Assembly: GCA_023101885.1 (NCBI GenBank)
Contig: JALPQD010000054.1
Span: 540,393-604,392, forward strand
Source of the DNA: Typhlomys cinereus
Taxonomy: Eukaryota; Chordata; Mammalia; Rodentia; Platacanthomyidae
DNA length: 64,000 bases
Reading direction: 5' to 3'
Positions 1 to 23,212 of the stretch are shown here, in pieces. The translations under genes were made by a program, and so were the position numbers. Below the pieces are notes generated by a model. The model saw only the letters and a program-made list of their open reading frames with translations, did no database searches and was not told where the DNA came from. Position 1 is the first letter of the stretch; the number at the start of each line of letters is the position of its first letter.

Positions 1-120
1 GCGATCCATGATAGTTCCTGAATTCGTCCGTGGTTCTACACACACACACCTACATACACACACGTGCACACACGCATACACACACAATTGAATAAATAAT
101 AAATAAAAAAATTAAAAAAA
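1..120 (+). mobile_element. CA-tailed tRNA-type SINE, 3' end
   Basis: GTTCCTGAATTCGTCCGTGG followed by a CA-rich stretch and CAATTGAATAAATAATAAA, identical in layout to the end of the copy at 36686-36992. The head is outside the window. Confidence 0.75.
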
Positions 121-839
121 AAGAATCTCCAGCACCCACGTAAAAGCCAGGCGTGGCTGGGCTTGTCCGTGACCGTAGGCTTGGGGATGGAGAGCAGCAG
201 ATCTGTTGCTGAGTGGCTTGCTTTCCACATACACATACACAGGCACACACACCTGCCCACATGTGCCCATGTATACATCACACATATGTCCAACACACAT
301 ACACACATCAGGGAAAGGAATTGAACAGCATTTCTCCAAAGAAGGCATGCGAATGACCAAAGATGCCTACAAAGAGATGTTCCGTATCATTAGTCATTGA
401 GATGCAAAATAAAGTCTCAGTGCAATATCCTTTCACACTTTTAGATGATTATTAAAAGTAGGAGCTAGGTGGCTGTGGTGATGTGGATCAAATTGAAAAA
501 CTCGTGCGTTTTTGGAAGGGATGAAAAAACCGTTCAGCCGCTATAGAAAGCAGCACTGCTAGTCCTCAGCAAGTCTCACAGTCACCATCTGACAGCAGTT
601 CTGCTTCTGGGTGTTTATCAAGAGAAGTGAAAGTAGGAGCGCAAACAGCTGTTCATATGCGTGTGTAACCGTGTTATCTGCAATAGCCAGAAAAGTGGCA
701 GCGACCCAAGGGCACATTAACATGTAAGTATACGCAGGGACACAGTGCGATAGCACTTGCATCAAGGGAAGGAAGATTAGACATATGTCTGAACCTCAAA
801 GACATGCCAAATGAAACGTGCAGCTCCCAAGCTCCCAAA

Positions 840-950
840 GAACTTTTTTTTTTTGAGACGGGCTCATGATAGCCCAGGCTTACTTTGAACCTGGGACAGT
901 CCTCCTGTCTCAACACTCTGACTGTTCCGGTAGTTTCTGGCCTAGCCAGA
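840..950 (-). mobile_element. B1-like SINE
   Basis: A T13 tail then GAGACGGGCTCATGATAGCCC and a diverged B1 body, reading on the - strand. Confidence 0.6.
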
Positions 951-1140
951 TTCATAGATACAGAAAGTAGCGTGGTGGTTTCTAGGGTTGGGGGTAGTAA
1001 GAAGAGGGAGTTGGTGTTTAATGGGAATGGAGTATCGGTGTGAGATACTTAAGCAGTTTTGGAAATGGATGATAGAGATGGTTATACTACAGATGTGCTT
1101 AATGTCAAAAAACTGTACACTTTTAAGATGTCTAAAATGG

Positions 1141-1332
1141 GGCCGGGTGAGATGGTCAGCAGGTTAGGGGCTGCTCGCAAACCCCGAGATGCGAGCTAAT
1201 TCCCCAGAAACCCACATGGTGGAAAGACAGAACTAGTTCTAAAAGTTGCCCTCTTACCTCCACGTGCAGCATGCATGTGGCTGCTCTGTCTCTCTCTCTC
1301 TCTTTCTCAAATAAATAAAATATTTTTAAATG
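1141..1332 (+). mobile_element. B2-like tRNA-derived SINE
   Basis: GGTGAGATGGTCAGCAGGTTAG is tRNA A-box-like. ACCCACATGGTGGAAAGACAG follows, then a CT-rich segment and CAAATAAATAAA tail. Confidence 0.65.
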
Positions 1333-2214
1333 GCTGAAATGCTAGATTTTATGAGTTTATTGCAATTAAATAATGATTAGAAATAGTATGTCTTAAATTT
1401 TTTAAAATGTCTTTATATTTAAAGTGTGCTTTTATGTGGCATTTAGATATGGGTGTTGCTATTTAAAAATTAACTATTATAGTCTGTGCCTTTGATTGGG
1501 TTTAGACTACACTGTGGTTATGATGTGACGGGATGGAAAGCTACCATTTACTCCTGTTTTTCAGTCTGTACCAGTTCTTAGTTTTCCCCTTTTTCCTCTT
1601 TCTTTGGGATTAAGTAATTTTTATTTGCTTTATTTTGTTTCCTTTGTTGGCTTATTAGCCATAATACCTTTTTTAGTAGTTGGTTATAATCTTTAATTTG
1701 TCACAGTCTAAATTCTAGTGATCCTGTACCGCTTGACCCACCATATCAAAACTTGGCAACAGTGTATTTTCTGGTCCTGGTTCCTGTGGACATCACACAC
1801 TTGTAAGATTAGCCAGAAAGGATATTTTGAATCAACTCACTCACGTGTTGTTTCTAGAGTACTTTTTCCTTCCTGTAGATCTGGATTTCCATTAGATTTC
1901 TGTTGTATTTTACGTTCTTTCTGACTTGAGGATTTCCTTGAACACATCTTAGCATGTTTTCTGCTGGCAATGAATTCTTGCAGCTTTTGGATGTCTGAGG
2001 GAGTCTTTGGCATTTTTTTTTTTCTCCAAGAAATGTTCTCTGGTCATGGAATCCTAAGTTGATTATTCTTTCCCTTTCCTTCCCCTTTTCGTTTCTTTCT
2101 TCCTTCTTCACAGCATCTGCTCTTAGCTTTGTCTTGCTTTTCTTTTTGCTTCTTTCTCCCTTCAGCTGATTTCTTATCACTGGGGTTAAGCACTTTATTG
2201 ACTGATTGATTTTT

Positions 2215-2310
2215 TTACTTATTGCACATATGTTTTGAGGGCCTGCCAGTTGAACCCTGGCCTCAGGCATCCCTGGCCAGTGCTCTACCACCAAGCTGAC
2301 TCCCCACTGA
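2215..2310 (-). mobile_element. ID/B4-type SINE fragment
   Basis: The + strand shows AGTGCTCTACCACCAAGCTGA preceded by TTGAACCCTGGCCTCAGGCAT-like text, the reverse of an ID-type tRNA head with a B-box. Confidence 0.5.
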
Positions 2311-2367
2311 ACACTTTAATTGTATTGGCTTTTGGTGTGCTTTTTCTTTTCTGAAAAGTCTTTTATA

Positions 2368-2370
2368 GTG

Positions 2371-2414
<44 letters not shown>

Positions 2415-2422
2415 CGCGCGAG
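2368..2422. repeat. (TG)n(CG)n microsatellite
   Basis: Alternating TG runs of about 18 units pass directly into eight CG units. A pure purine-pyrimidine alternation of this length is a strong Z-DNA candidate. Confidence 0.95.
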
Positions 2423-4896
2423 CACGCTTCAGTTCTTTCACAGTAGCCCCCGGCGCTCTTGGGAAGGCCAGGATTTGGAACCTTGCCAGGCACTTGGGAG
2501 CCCTGGAGGGTTCCGCAGCAGGGCCGTGGGAACTGTTCTGGAGGTTCCTGAGTGTGCACAGCATGGACCCGGCTGCCCTTCTGTGCTTGACAAAGCCCAA
2601 AGCAGCTGCTGGCACAGGGCGTCTGCCTGGGTGAAAATGGTTTTCCTGGGTCCTCACAAGTGTCAGAAGTAGGTGGGAGGGGGGCTTCTTTGTTTCTGGG
2701 CGCTCCTGTCTGCCTGTGATTCTGTTGGCCCCAGAGGTTCAGAGTCAGATGTGGGGGTGGGGAGGCGGCAGGATGGCCCCCCACCTTCTACATAGGGCCG
2801 CCCACAAACCAGCCAGAATAGTGGGGACATGATCAGGGACTTTGAGCAGCACACTGAGGGACCTGAAGAGATTCCTGGGGGTTTGTCCCTGCAGCAGCCT
2901 TGGCCTGCACCTTCCCTAGATTCTGTTGATCTGGAAGGGATGATTGAATCTGCTGTGTGCAGATTAGAGGTGCCGCGTGGGGTTGGATGGGTAGCATGTT
3001 CAGGACCTTTCTGAGGAGTCCAGCTATCAGAAGCAATGGTGGTCATGTATGTAGTCACCGAGGTCAGTTTTCTTTTAAGTTTGAGTCACAGACCAAGGAT
3101 GGAAGAAGAGGAAGAGGCCCCCCGCCAAGTTGCCATCACTCTCAGGAAGTTTGAAGAACAAGTTGCTAATGAATGGCTTGTTTCTTGGGCATCCTGTTGA
3201 CTGGTGCAGAACACTATCGATCTGGTTCTATCTGGCCATCGAATCCTGTCACTGTGGTGACAGATGCTGTCTCTGGAGGAATCTGATTTCCTGTCCTTAG
3301 AGTCCGCATGTGAGGTGCTGGCGAGGCAGAGGTCTGATAGGACGTGCACTGAGTCCTGCCCGAGACCTGGACATTAGACCTTCCAGGCAGCTACTTCATC
3401 TCATCCTTATCACAGCTCCCTTTAAAAGAAGAAACTGAGGCACAGGGAAGCTGAATGACCCGCCCATGCTCCCTAGCCAGTAAGTGAGCAGGGCTCAGCC
3501 TCGGATGAGGAACTTGGTCCTTTCCTGGGGCAGTTCCATAGTTTCCCCTGTGAGGTGTGGCGCACACAGAACATCTCAGCACAGCCTTCTCTGCTCTCGA
3601 AAGAGGAAATCGCCAGGGCAGGCACAGTGCCCGCTGGGAAGACGCTGCATTGTAGCCACAGTCTACCTGGGACAGCCCCCTGTGCCCGCCCAGCACTGTC
3701 CCGAGAGCCTCAGGGCCAGCAGCAGTTTGCTTTGTGATGAATTCATCGTGGGGGTTCGGAGTGGGTAGGACTAAGGTGGTAACCCAGTGTGACCCCCTTA
3801 CTCTTGCCCTGCTGGTAGTCCTGCCCAGGAAGTAGAAGGGGGACGGAGCTGGGGAGGGTCAAGGTCAGCAGACGCACCAGTGGTTTCCAAACTCTTCATT
3901 TGCTCCGGGAGGAGAGTCAGGGGAGGCGGCTCACCCTGAGGGAGGCAGAGGGACCCCAAGAAGGTTTTAAGGAAGATCGACTTGGTGGAGCCCAGCAGGT
4001 GGTGGTAAGGAAGAGGTGGAAGAAGCGCCAGCTTAAAGCCTGTGTCAGGGAGCGGAGGATAGACGTGCTCTAGGGACTAAACAGTGACCCAGTGAAGCTT
4101 GGGGTGACACAGCCAGGGCTGGACACCCCAAGTGTGTGTGTGTGTGGGGGGGGTGCGACACTGATGGTCCATAGCGCTATCTTGTTTGAGGAGCAGAGGA
4201 ACTGGAGTTGGGGGTGGGAGTCTCTAGGATGCAGCCAGTTGGAAGCAGAGTACATGAGCCCCGTGGTCAAAGGAAGGAAGGAGACCGTGGGAGTAGGGTT
4301 GGGGGACAGTTGGGCTCTGTAGCTCAGCCTCTGATAGCGGGGTGTCCAGCCAGCTTGTAACTTGGCCCAAGAGTGGGCAAGCCTGAAGTCACCTGCCATT
4401 CCCAGGGGTCTCCATATCTGCACAGTGGATAATTCCTCCTTCCTGCACTCGGGGGCCATGCCTAAGGGCCCAGTATGGGGCAGACGGAGTTTTCCAGTGG
4501 ACCTAAGAAGCATGGTTTGCAGGTGGTGGTTTCCTTCACGTAGCCTTGTCCCAGGGGATGGCTTTTCCTGGTTGACAGGGCCTCGTGCTTGGGTTTGCAG
4601 GCTTCTGGTCACAGTGAGCAGGAATGTGCTCTGGAAAACCCATCCGTGGCTTCGCTCTGGGCTCAGCCTGGCTCAGAGCCCTCTGATGCGTGCTGAGCCG
4701 GCAGCATGTTGGAACCATGAGATGGGAGGGTGTTGGGAATGGTGCTGCCCTTGGCCTGCCTGGGCCAGGCCTGCCGTGCAGCTTCTTTTCTAGAAGCTTT
4801 AGAAATGGTTTCACTCTCATTAGATCCTTCTAGTACCTGATAGTGATGGCGGCATCAGCCTGTTAGTGTATGAGAAGCAGAATGAGAAAAGCCAAA
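2423..4896. other. Unique intronic sequence, no feature seen
   Basis: Moderately GC-rich, with short open frames on both strands but no homology or splice-coherent coding signal. Presumed VPS37C intron 1. Confidence 0.6.
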
Positions 4897-5062
4897 CACG
4901 GTGTCCTAGGAGGTCAAGCTGGCATCCAGTATGGTGCCCTAGGAGGTCAAGCTGGCATCCAACATGGTGCGCTAGGAGGTCAAGCTGGCATCCAACATGG
5001 TGCCCTAGGAGGTCAGGCTGGCATCCAACACGGTGCGCTAGGAGGTCAAGCTGGCATCCCAT
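4897..5062. repeat. 33-bp minisatellite, about five units
   Basis: The block CTAGGAGGTCAAGCTGGCAT recurs every 33 bp (starts 4906, 4939, 4972, 5005, 5038) with few mismatches. Confidence 0.95.
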
Positions 5063-6251
5063 CTCGAGGTCTTTGGCTGTGAAGCCCTGGCCGTGCTGGC
5101 TGTGGGGAGGGACCCCAGCTCCCACCCCAGCATTTCTCAGGAAGAGTGAAAACCGGGTTGTGATTTTGCGTCCTGGTAAAGCCCTTGCCTGGCGTGACAG
5201 TCAGCCTTGGTGATGGTCAGTTTGGTGGGGTTTGGAATCATGGCAACAGCTCCGGGCCTGTCTGTGAGGGGTTATTTCGATTGTGTGTAGTTGAGGTGGG
5301 AAGACCCACCTTAAATGTGGGGGCCATCATCCTTCAGCAGAGGGGCTAGATGAGCGAGCGGTCAGAAGGCCGGGGACCCATGTTGTTGCCCTCTTCCTGA
5401 CTGCAGGCGTGTGACTGGCCTCCCTGGCTCCTGCTGCCATGCTTCCCTATGTTGCTTTGGTCAGGTATTTTGGCACAGCGGCAATACAAAAGTACTTCAC
5501 CTGACTTTTGTGAGACCCCATCTCCAGCACGATAAAGCTGCAAGTATTGAAACCCTGTGAGTCTCTGGTGACTTGCACTGCGCTTTCCACAGCAGGGAAG
5601 ACCCATCCCATGGCCACCATGGCTCGGGGAGCGGAGCTGGCCCTGGGGCGTGCTGCTGTTTGGCCAGACGTTCCCTGCTTGGTGCAGCTGGAATCACTGT
5701 AGAAAATGAAAACCAGAGCAGGTCAACCAGAATTACTTCATTAGACAGCAGGATTTTGAAGGTTTCCAAGGAAACAGCAGGAGTGAGGGTGTGAGGGTCA
5801 GGAAGGGGTTCAGTTCCCTGCCACACATGTGGAGCTTAGCAGGTTGCTATGGTAGTGACCGCTTCCAGTATTATTGGAGGGCACAGGGAACTCAGACTTG
5901 CTGGCACTGGCAAGGAGGTGTTGGCTGGTGGCAGCAAGGGGAAAGATTGGAGCCAAGTTCCCAAAGCCCCTCACAAGGTCGTCAGGGGTCACCTGACTGG
6001 CTTAGCGGTCACCTGACTGTCTCCGCTTTGCACCCCGGGGTTTCAGGAGTTGTCCCTCACTATCACATTACCCCTAAGAGGCAGGGGGTGGTATTTGTTG
6101 GTGCTTGGGAACTTACAAATCCTTTTCAGAATGCTTACTAGGACACACAGCAACCCCAAGGGGGTTACCATGGCACCCCCATTTCCTTGGGTAAGTAACC
6201 TGAGGTCAAGAGACTTGATGAACAGCACAGTCAAGCCCAGTGGCCTACAGC

Positions 6252-6342
6252 ACGCGCCTAGACGGCTGTGCGCGTGCCTAGACTGTCACGCAAGCTGTGC
6301 ACACGCCTAGACGGTGCGCGCGCCTAGACGGCTGTGCCGGTT
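6252..6342. repeat. CpG-rich short minisatellite
   Basis: Four spaced copies of GCCTAGAC with intervening GGCTGTGCGCG-like segments and about 13 CpG in 90 bp. The surrounding sequence is CpG-poor. Confidence 0.8.
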
Positions 6343-7373
6343 CTGCTCTCCTCTGCGTCCTGCGGCAGGGTCGGCTCAGCAGATTAAAAACCTTGCAATT
6401 CCAGGGTCCCAGAAGTCCTGGTGGAGGGACAGAACTGACTTCTGTGCACCGTGGTATGCGTGTGGGTGCCCCTCCCATAATAAATAAATAATAAAATGTC
6501 AGTCAATCTACCAGTTTTCACTGTGTCTTCTGAGGGCAAATTGACACTAACTGGCTTCATGACTGCTTCATGACTTTTCTTTCTTGCGTTTGTTCTGGAA
6601 AGTTCCTTTGGCCAGTTGGAACTTTGCTTTTATAAAGCAGTTGTGACAAAGAAGCTTCTGGAGCGAGAGCCTTCGGTGGCTCGGCTGGTTCGCGGGTCCT
6701 GCTGATGTCTGGAGGCTGCGTGTTGTGTCCTGTCCAGCCCTGGCATCCCCTGCACAGGAAGTGCTATGGCCGCCTCTGCTGGGGTGTGGCCAGAGGTGAC
6801 CCTACACTGGCCTAGTCCTCTGGCCCTGATCTGGCCCTGGCCGCACGACCTGCGCCAGGTCGAGTTCTCCTTGTTCAGAGCGTTGGATGATTCGTGAAGA
6901 TGCAGAGTGAGGAAAAAATGAGGGCCTGAAGGTCCTTGATGGACCACCAGGCCACAGCCACTCGGAGGTGCTGCCCCCTTGGATGCGCAGGGTCGCCATC
7001 CCACTCAACCTGTGTTCCCACCCATCCCCCCTCGGGCCCTGCAGCTGGGACATGGACATGCCTTGGTCTCCTCCCCACCAGTTCCCTTTCCGTGGTCTGT
7101 CATCCCGTGTGTGTGGGCGGCTCATAGCGTGGTGTCAGGATCAGGGTACCAACCGCAGTCCCTGCGTTTTGGTATTCCACCCGGAATGGGTGCATCTAGC
7201 TCTGAACCTGTGACCGTCCTGGGGATGCTGGCAGCCTTCTGCCCTGCAGGGGGTCTTGGAGTGGGACCAGGGCCTGCAGTCGGATGATACTCCCAGCCCT
7301 GTAGAAGGCCTCTGTTCTGCAGGCAACTGCAGGTGCGACCTCTAGGAGGTGAGCAGACAAGATGTAAAATGAA

Positions 7374-7410
7374 AAAAAGGAAAAAAAAAAAAAAAACGGA
7401 AAAAATAAAA
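7374..7410. repeat. A-rich tract
   Basis: GAAAAAAAGGA then 17 A, then CGGAAAAAATAAAATGA. It may be the tail of a lost retroelement, but no body is recognisable upstream. Confidence 0.6.
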
Positions 7411-7761
7411 TGAGCAGGCCACCTCCTGCTGTGAATGTGGAGTGTTGCTTTCACGCCTCACCCCAGACTGATCATGGGGTGTTGCTCCGGAAGAGCTGCC
7501 ATCCCTCTGTACCTGTGACTGCTGGGTGTCTGCCTGCCTCCCCGGCCTCTGCCACCCCCATTCCCCCTTCCTCCCCCATTACTGGATCCGCAGTGACACT
7601 CCCCTCTTGCCTGTCCTCAGAGCCGTGTCCTCTGGCCTGTCCCTCAGAGATGAGTGTCCCATCCTGTGCTCTTCCCCTTCCCCCTTCTTGTCACTTGTTT
7701 GCAACAATTCCTGGGTAGTTTGTTTTTTGTTTTGCTTTGTTTATTTAGTGTCCTGGGATTG

Positions 7762-7903
7762 ATATGGCTGATTGTGGGGTGAGAGGACAACGTTGTGGAG
7801 GTAGCTCTCTCTTCCCCTTTCTGTGGGTGCTGGGGTCACACTCGGGCCGTCGGCCTTGCGTGCAGCAGGTACCTTAACTCACTCAGCCTCCTCGCCAGCC
7901 CAC
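7762..7903 (-). mobile_element. tRNA-derived SINE fragment
   Basis: The + strand shows AGAGGACAACGTTGTGGAGG, then GGTCACACTCGGGCC and CTCAGCCTCCTCGCCAGCCC, the reversed head of a B2-like element. Confidence 0.55.
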
Positions 7904-9142
7904 TGGTTTTGGTTCTGTTTTAGGATGTTTTTTGTATGTAATGCTTGTGTCAGGCACCTCGTAAAATGAACTTGCCGCCCTGTGCCCCTTGGTGGGCTGC
8001 GTGCGGGCCCTGGCACTTGTAATTGCTGGTCAGCGCTCGTGTCGTAAAGGAAGAGGCGCAGTGCGGGGCAGGATGTTGCTTGCGTCGCCTGCTGTTGACC
8101 TGGCTTGTCCTTCTGTGCACAGACTTTTCCTCTGCTTCCTGTGTGCAGGGCTGTGCCAGGATCGGGAAATGAGGCGTGAAGAGTGGTCCAGTAGCCAAGT
8201 CCCACCCCTGTTGCCTGTACCCCTCCTCCCTGTCCTCCGCAACACGGTCCAGCAGTGAGTTAATCTGACTTATTTCACCTCCAGAACAGGCCTGGGGACT
8301 GTGGTCCCCAGTGTGTCACCCGCTCCGCTTCCCTCTTTGTGGGGCTCTGCTGCTTGTGGCGACTCCCAGAAGCTCAGGTTGACTGCAGTCAAATGCTGCT
8401 TGCAATGGCGGTCAAGGCCACAGGGACCTCGGCACAGCATTTCTCCTCTCCCACTTTCCAAATGGCGGCCCTGGCCAGGCGCTGCTTGTATCTGGCTGTG
8501 CTCTGAAGAGGTGATGCCCAGCTTGAGGGAGAGAACAGCACTGTAGTGACCAGCAGTGCTGTGAGACGTTTCATGGGACAGTTGGCATTTGCCCGGCCGA
8601 GTGCTGGTGGCAGCGGAGCAGTGGAGCAGTGCATGTGGGGCATCCAGGCTGGCATGCAGCCACTTGCTTGTGATCCTCACATCCTGGGTCATACAAATAA
8701 TGCAGGTGGGCCAAAGGAAAACCCTAGACAACCACCCAGCACTCTAACTGCCCAGGGCTTCTGCATGAGCCTTCCCTCTGTAGAGCGGGTCCTGGTGCTG
8801 CGCTGACTCTGCAGACATCTGCGGACCAGCCAGCCAGGCCGCTGTGGTCAGTGAGCGATGTGACCTGCAGCTTTTGGACCAGCAGGTTGGGCTGGGCTGG
8901 GCGCGGTTGCTCTGGCCCAGCAAGTTCTTGGCTGGGCCTCAAACGGGAGGCCTGCGTGATCCGTGTCAATTCTGTGGTGCGGAAACTTTTGGACAGCGTT
9001 TGTTCCTGGGCCAAAGCCACACCTGCCTGCGTTGCGTCATTGACGGATGTCATTAGGTTCGTCTTAGAGGAATCCTCCATGGGTAAGAACACAGCTGGCA
9101 AGAGGCTCTGTGTTACTGGAACCTGTGGAACCTGCATCTGGG

Positions 9143-9466
9143 TCTCTCCCCTCCCCCCTCCCCTCCCCTCCCCTCCCTTTCCCTCCCCTCCCCCCTCCCC
9201 TCCCCCTCTTCCTCCTCCCCTCCCCTCCCCTCCCCTCTTCCTCCTCCCCCTCTCTTTTCCCCTCCTCTTCCCTTTCTCCTCCCCCTCCCCCTCCCTTTCC
9301 CCTTCCCCTCCCCTCCCCTCTCCCCTCCTCTCCCTTCTTCTCTTCTTCCTCCCCTCTCCTCCCCTCCCCTCCCTCCTCTTCTCTTCCTCCTCCTCTCCCC
9401 TCCTCTTCCGCTTCTCCCTCCCCTCTCCTCCCTTCCCATCCCCTTTCCTTCCCTTGTCTCACTTAG
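9143..9466. repeat. Long C/T-only tract (G/A-rich on the - strand)
   Basis: About 320 bp almost entirely of C and T, dominated by CCCCT and CCCTT units. The - strand has many runs of four or five G. It is low-complexity, so the open frames across it are not genes. Confidence 0.95.
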
Positions 9467-9475
9467 TCTGCACTG

Positions 9476-9640
9476 GTCTGGAATTTGCTTTGTAGCCCAG
9501 GATGTTGCTCTTACCTCGAGTACTGGAAGTGCAGGTGGGCACCACCAGGCTAGATTTCATGCTCTTGATCAACCCCAGGGCTTCCTGCATGCTGGGCAAG
9601 TGCTCTATTCACTGGGCTGCGGCCCTGCTGTGGTTTTATT
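9476..9640 (-). mobile_element. B4-like SINE (B1 part plus ID part)
   Basis: The + strand has GCTTTGTAGCCCAGGATG, CACCACCAGGCTAG and then GGGCAAGTGCTCTATTCACTG, the reverse of a composite B1-ID element. Confidence 0.6.
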
Positions 9641-21699
<12,059 letters not shown>

Positions 21700-22802
21700 G
21701 CCTGATGCCACCTTCCGGCTGTTCCCTCCTTCCATCCGTACTGCTGTTCACCAAGATACGAGGCTACACTGGGAGTGAAGCCTGTGCTCTCTGCAGGGTT
21801 GGGGGACCTAGACACCCCGAGCAGATGCCGTGCAGTGGGCGAGCCCTGGGGGCGTGGCAAGGCTCTCTGGGGACTGACTTAGTCTTCCACACTGACCTGG
21901 GGGAGCCCAGTGGGTCTGCCTGTGCCTCGTGGACGTGTGTTTACACGCAGAGAGTCGGCCCTACTCAAAGGACATCTGAGCCAGTGTAGCGTGATCTTGG
22001 TGACAAAGTGGGTCTTGGGCCCAAACCTATCCCTACCTCTGTGGAGCTCCATGTCAGAGGATGGGGCTCGTGTCCGTCCATCCAACAGTGGTCTGCCCCA
22101 CATACCCTGTATCATGGTCGGGTCGGGAGAGGAGAGCAGAGTTAGGAAAAACAGGAGCTCTGACTCCTAAAAGCCATAATTGCACTGTGGTGGGCTGATG
22201 TCAGACAAGCACATCTGGTTTGAACCACAGCAGCACTAAGAGGGCAAAGAGTGGGGGGGGCATGAAGGCACACGCAGGCCTCACGTGTCTGGGTTAGACT
22301 GGAGTGGAGGACTTCGTCACCGCCGGCCATCTTTCTCTCCTGGGGACCCTCACTTCAGGCTTTTCTGCCCACGTGGCCACTGCTCCAGTGCCTTGAATTT
22401 CATGTGTAAACAGTCCGCTGGTCCTTCCCGCCACCGTGCCCAGGGTGCCCGAAAGACTGATGTCGGCCCTGCCCCCCAAAACAGCGGTGCTGTGGAGCCT
22501 CCAGCACCGCATGAGGTGGTTTCTCTGAGCTCCCCTCGCCGGCCTTCGGAATGTAAAGGGCGGGGACTGCCGCTGCTACGCAGCCCCAGCGCCCGACTAG
22601 AGGCGGGAGGGGGGAGCAGAGCGTTAGTTTGGGCCCAGGTGTAAAGCAGGTCTCGGCAGACCCCAGAGCTGCTGTGGGTTTGGAGACATATGTGCCTTTG
22701 AAACGTCCCCTGCCTGAGTCCCCAGCCTCTGACGCAGGCCAAGGTGCTGGGGTCTCGAGGAGCCCCACCTGTGGTGCCTGTGCCCTCCATAGTGCAAAGT
22801 TC

Positions 22803-23041
22803 CCTACAGCCTATCCCCAGGTCTGCTGTGGACCCTATATCCTAAGGAGCCAGGCCTCCAGCCCCCTTTCCCGAGGCAGCCCAGCCCTCCTCCTGCAATG
22901 GGCCTTTTGGTCCCCTATCCTTCTGCCCACCAGGGCCCCAGGCTGCCCCTGGCTCCTCCTGGTCCCACAGGGGAGCATACCACCCTGGCTATCCTGTGGC
23001 TCCAACTAGCACCTCTGGCTGGGTTACCCCTTGGCGGGAGT
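22803..23041 (+). repeat. Diverged duplicate of VPS37C last-exon coding sequence, inside its 3'UTR
   Basis: This stretch aligns co-linearly with 21251-21500 of the terminal exon. Shared blocks, in the same order, include CCTACAGCC, ATCCCCAGG, CCAACCCTCCTCCT-like, CCCTACCCTTCTGCCCA-like, TCCTGGTCCC, GGAGCATA and GGCTATCCTGTGGCTCCAAC. It carries several small indels. The exon-equivalent reading frame stays free of stops through most of the copy, but it lies after the VPS37C stop. Origin by local tandem duplication is inferred. Confidence 0.85.
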
Positions 23042-23187
23042 GGTTTGTGTGATGGGTGGGCACGGGTTCCTTACTGACTGTGCTTGCTTCTCCTAAGTTA
23101 TTTATAAAGAGAAATCACTAATGGAGTTGGTGGTCGAGTGCTGCAGAAGTGGATGCGCGATTGCCTGTTTGTGTAATTAATTGCCAC

Positions 23188-23193
23188 AATAAA
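23188..23193 (+). promoter_or_regulatory. VPS37C: VPS37C polyadenylation signal
   Basis: Canonical AATAAA, the first one on the + strand after the VPS37C stop, with a GT-rich downstream element within about 50 nt. Confidence 0.75.
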
Positions 23194-23212
23194 CGTTGAT
23201 GAGTTCCCTGCG

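Larger units (their letters stand above)
5063..9142. other. Mostly unique intronic sequence
   Basis: Apart from the CpG-rich minisatellite, the A-rich tract and a SINE fragment listed separately, I see nothing. No CpG island or convincing VPS37C first exon was found here. Confidence 0.55.
21700..23212 (+). other. VPS37C: VPS37C 3' untranslated region
   Basis: About 1.5 kb from the stop to the expected cleavage point after an AATAAA at 23188-23193. A GT-rich stretch follows the signal at about 23205-23240. The region is GC-rich with no inserted SINE recognised. The 3' end is inferred from the signal. Confidence 0.7.

Noticed and set aside
4897..5062. CRISPR-like regular repeat
   Set aside because: Units are directly adjacent without unique spacers in a mammalian intron; this is a minisatellite.
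4866..5213. Repeat protein with WHPTW-like units
   Set aside because: By-product of the 33-bp minisatellite, whose length is a multiple of three.
9064..9495. Long open frames on both strands (Pro/Ser-rich or Gly/Glu/Arg-rich)
   Set aside because: They are translations of the C/T tract; simple composition removes stop codons.
22629..23009. 126-codon + strand frame over the duplicated VPS37C segment
   Set aside because: It is not the exon-equivalent frame and lies in the 3'UTR; I see no evidence of translation.
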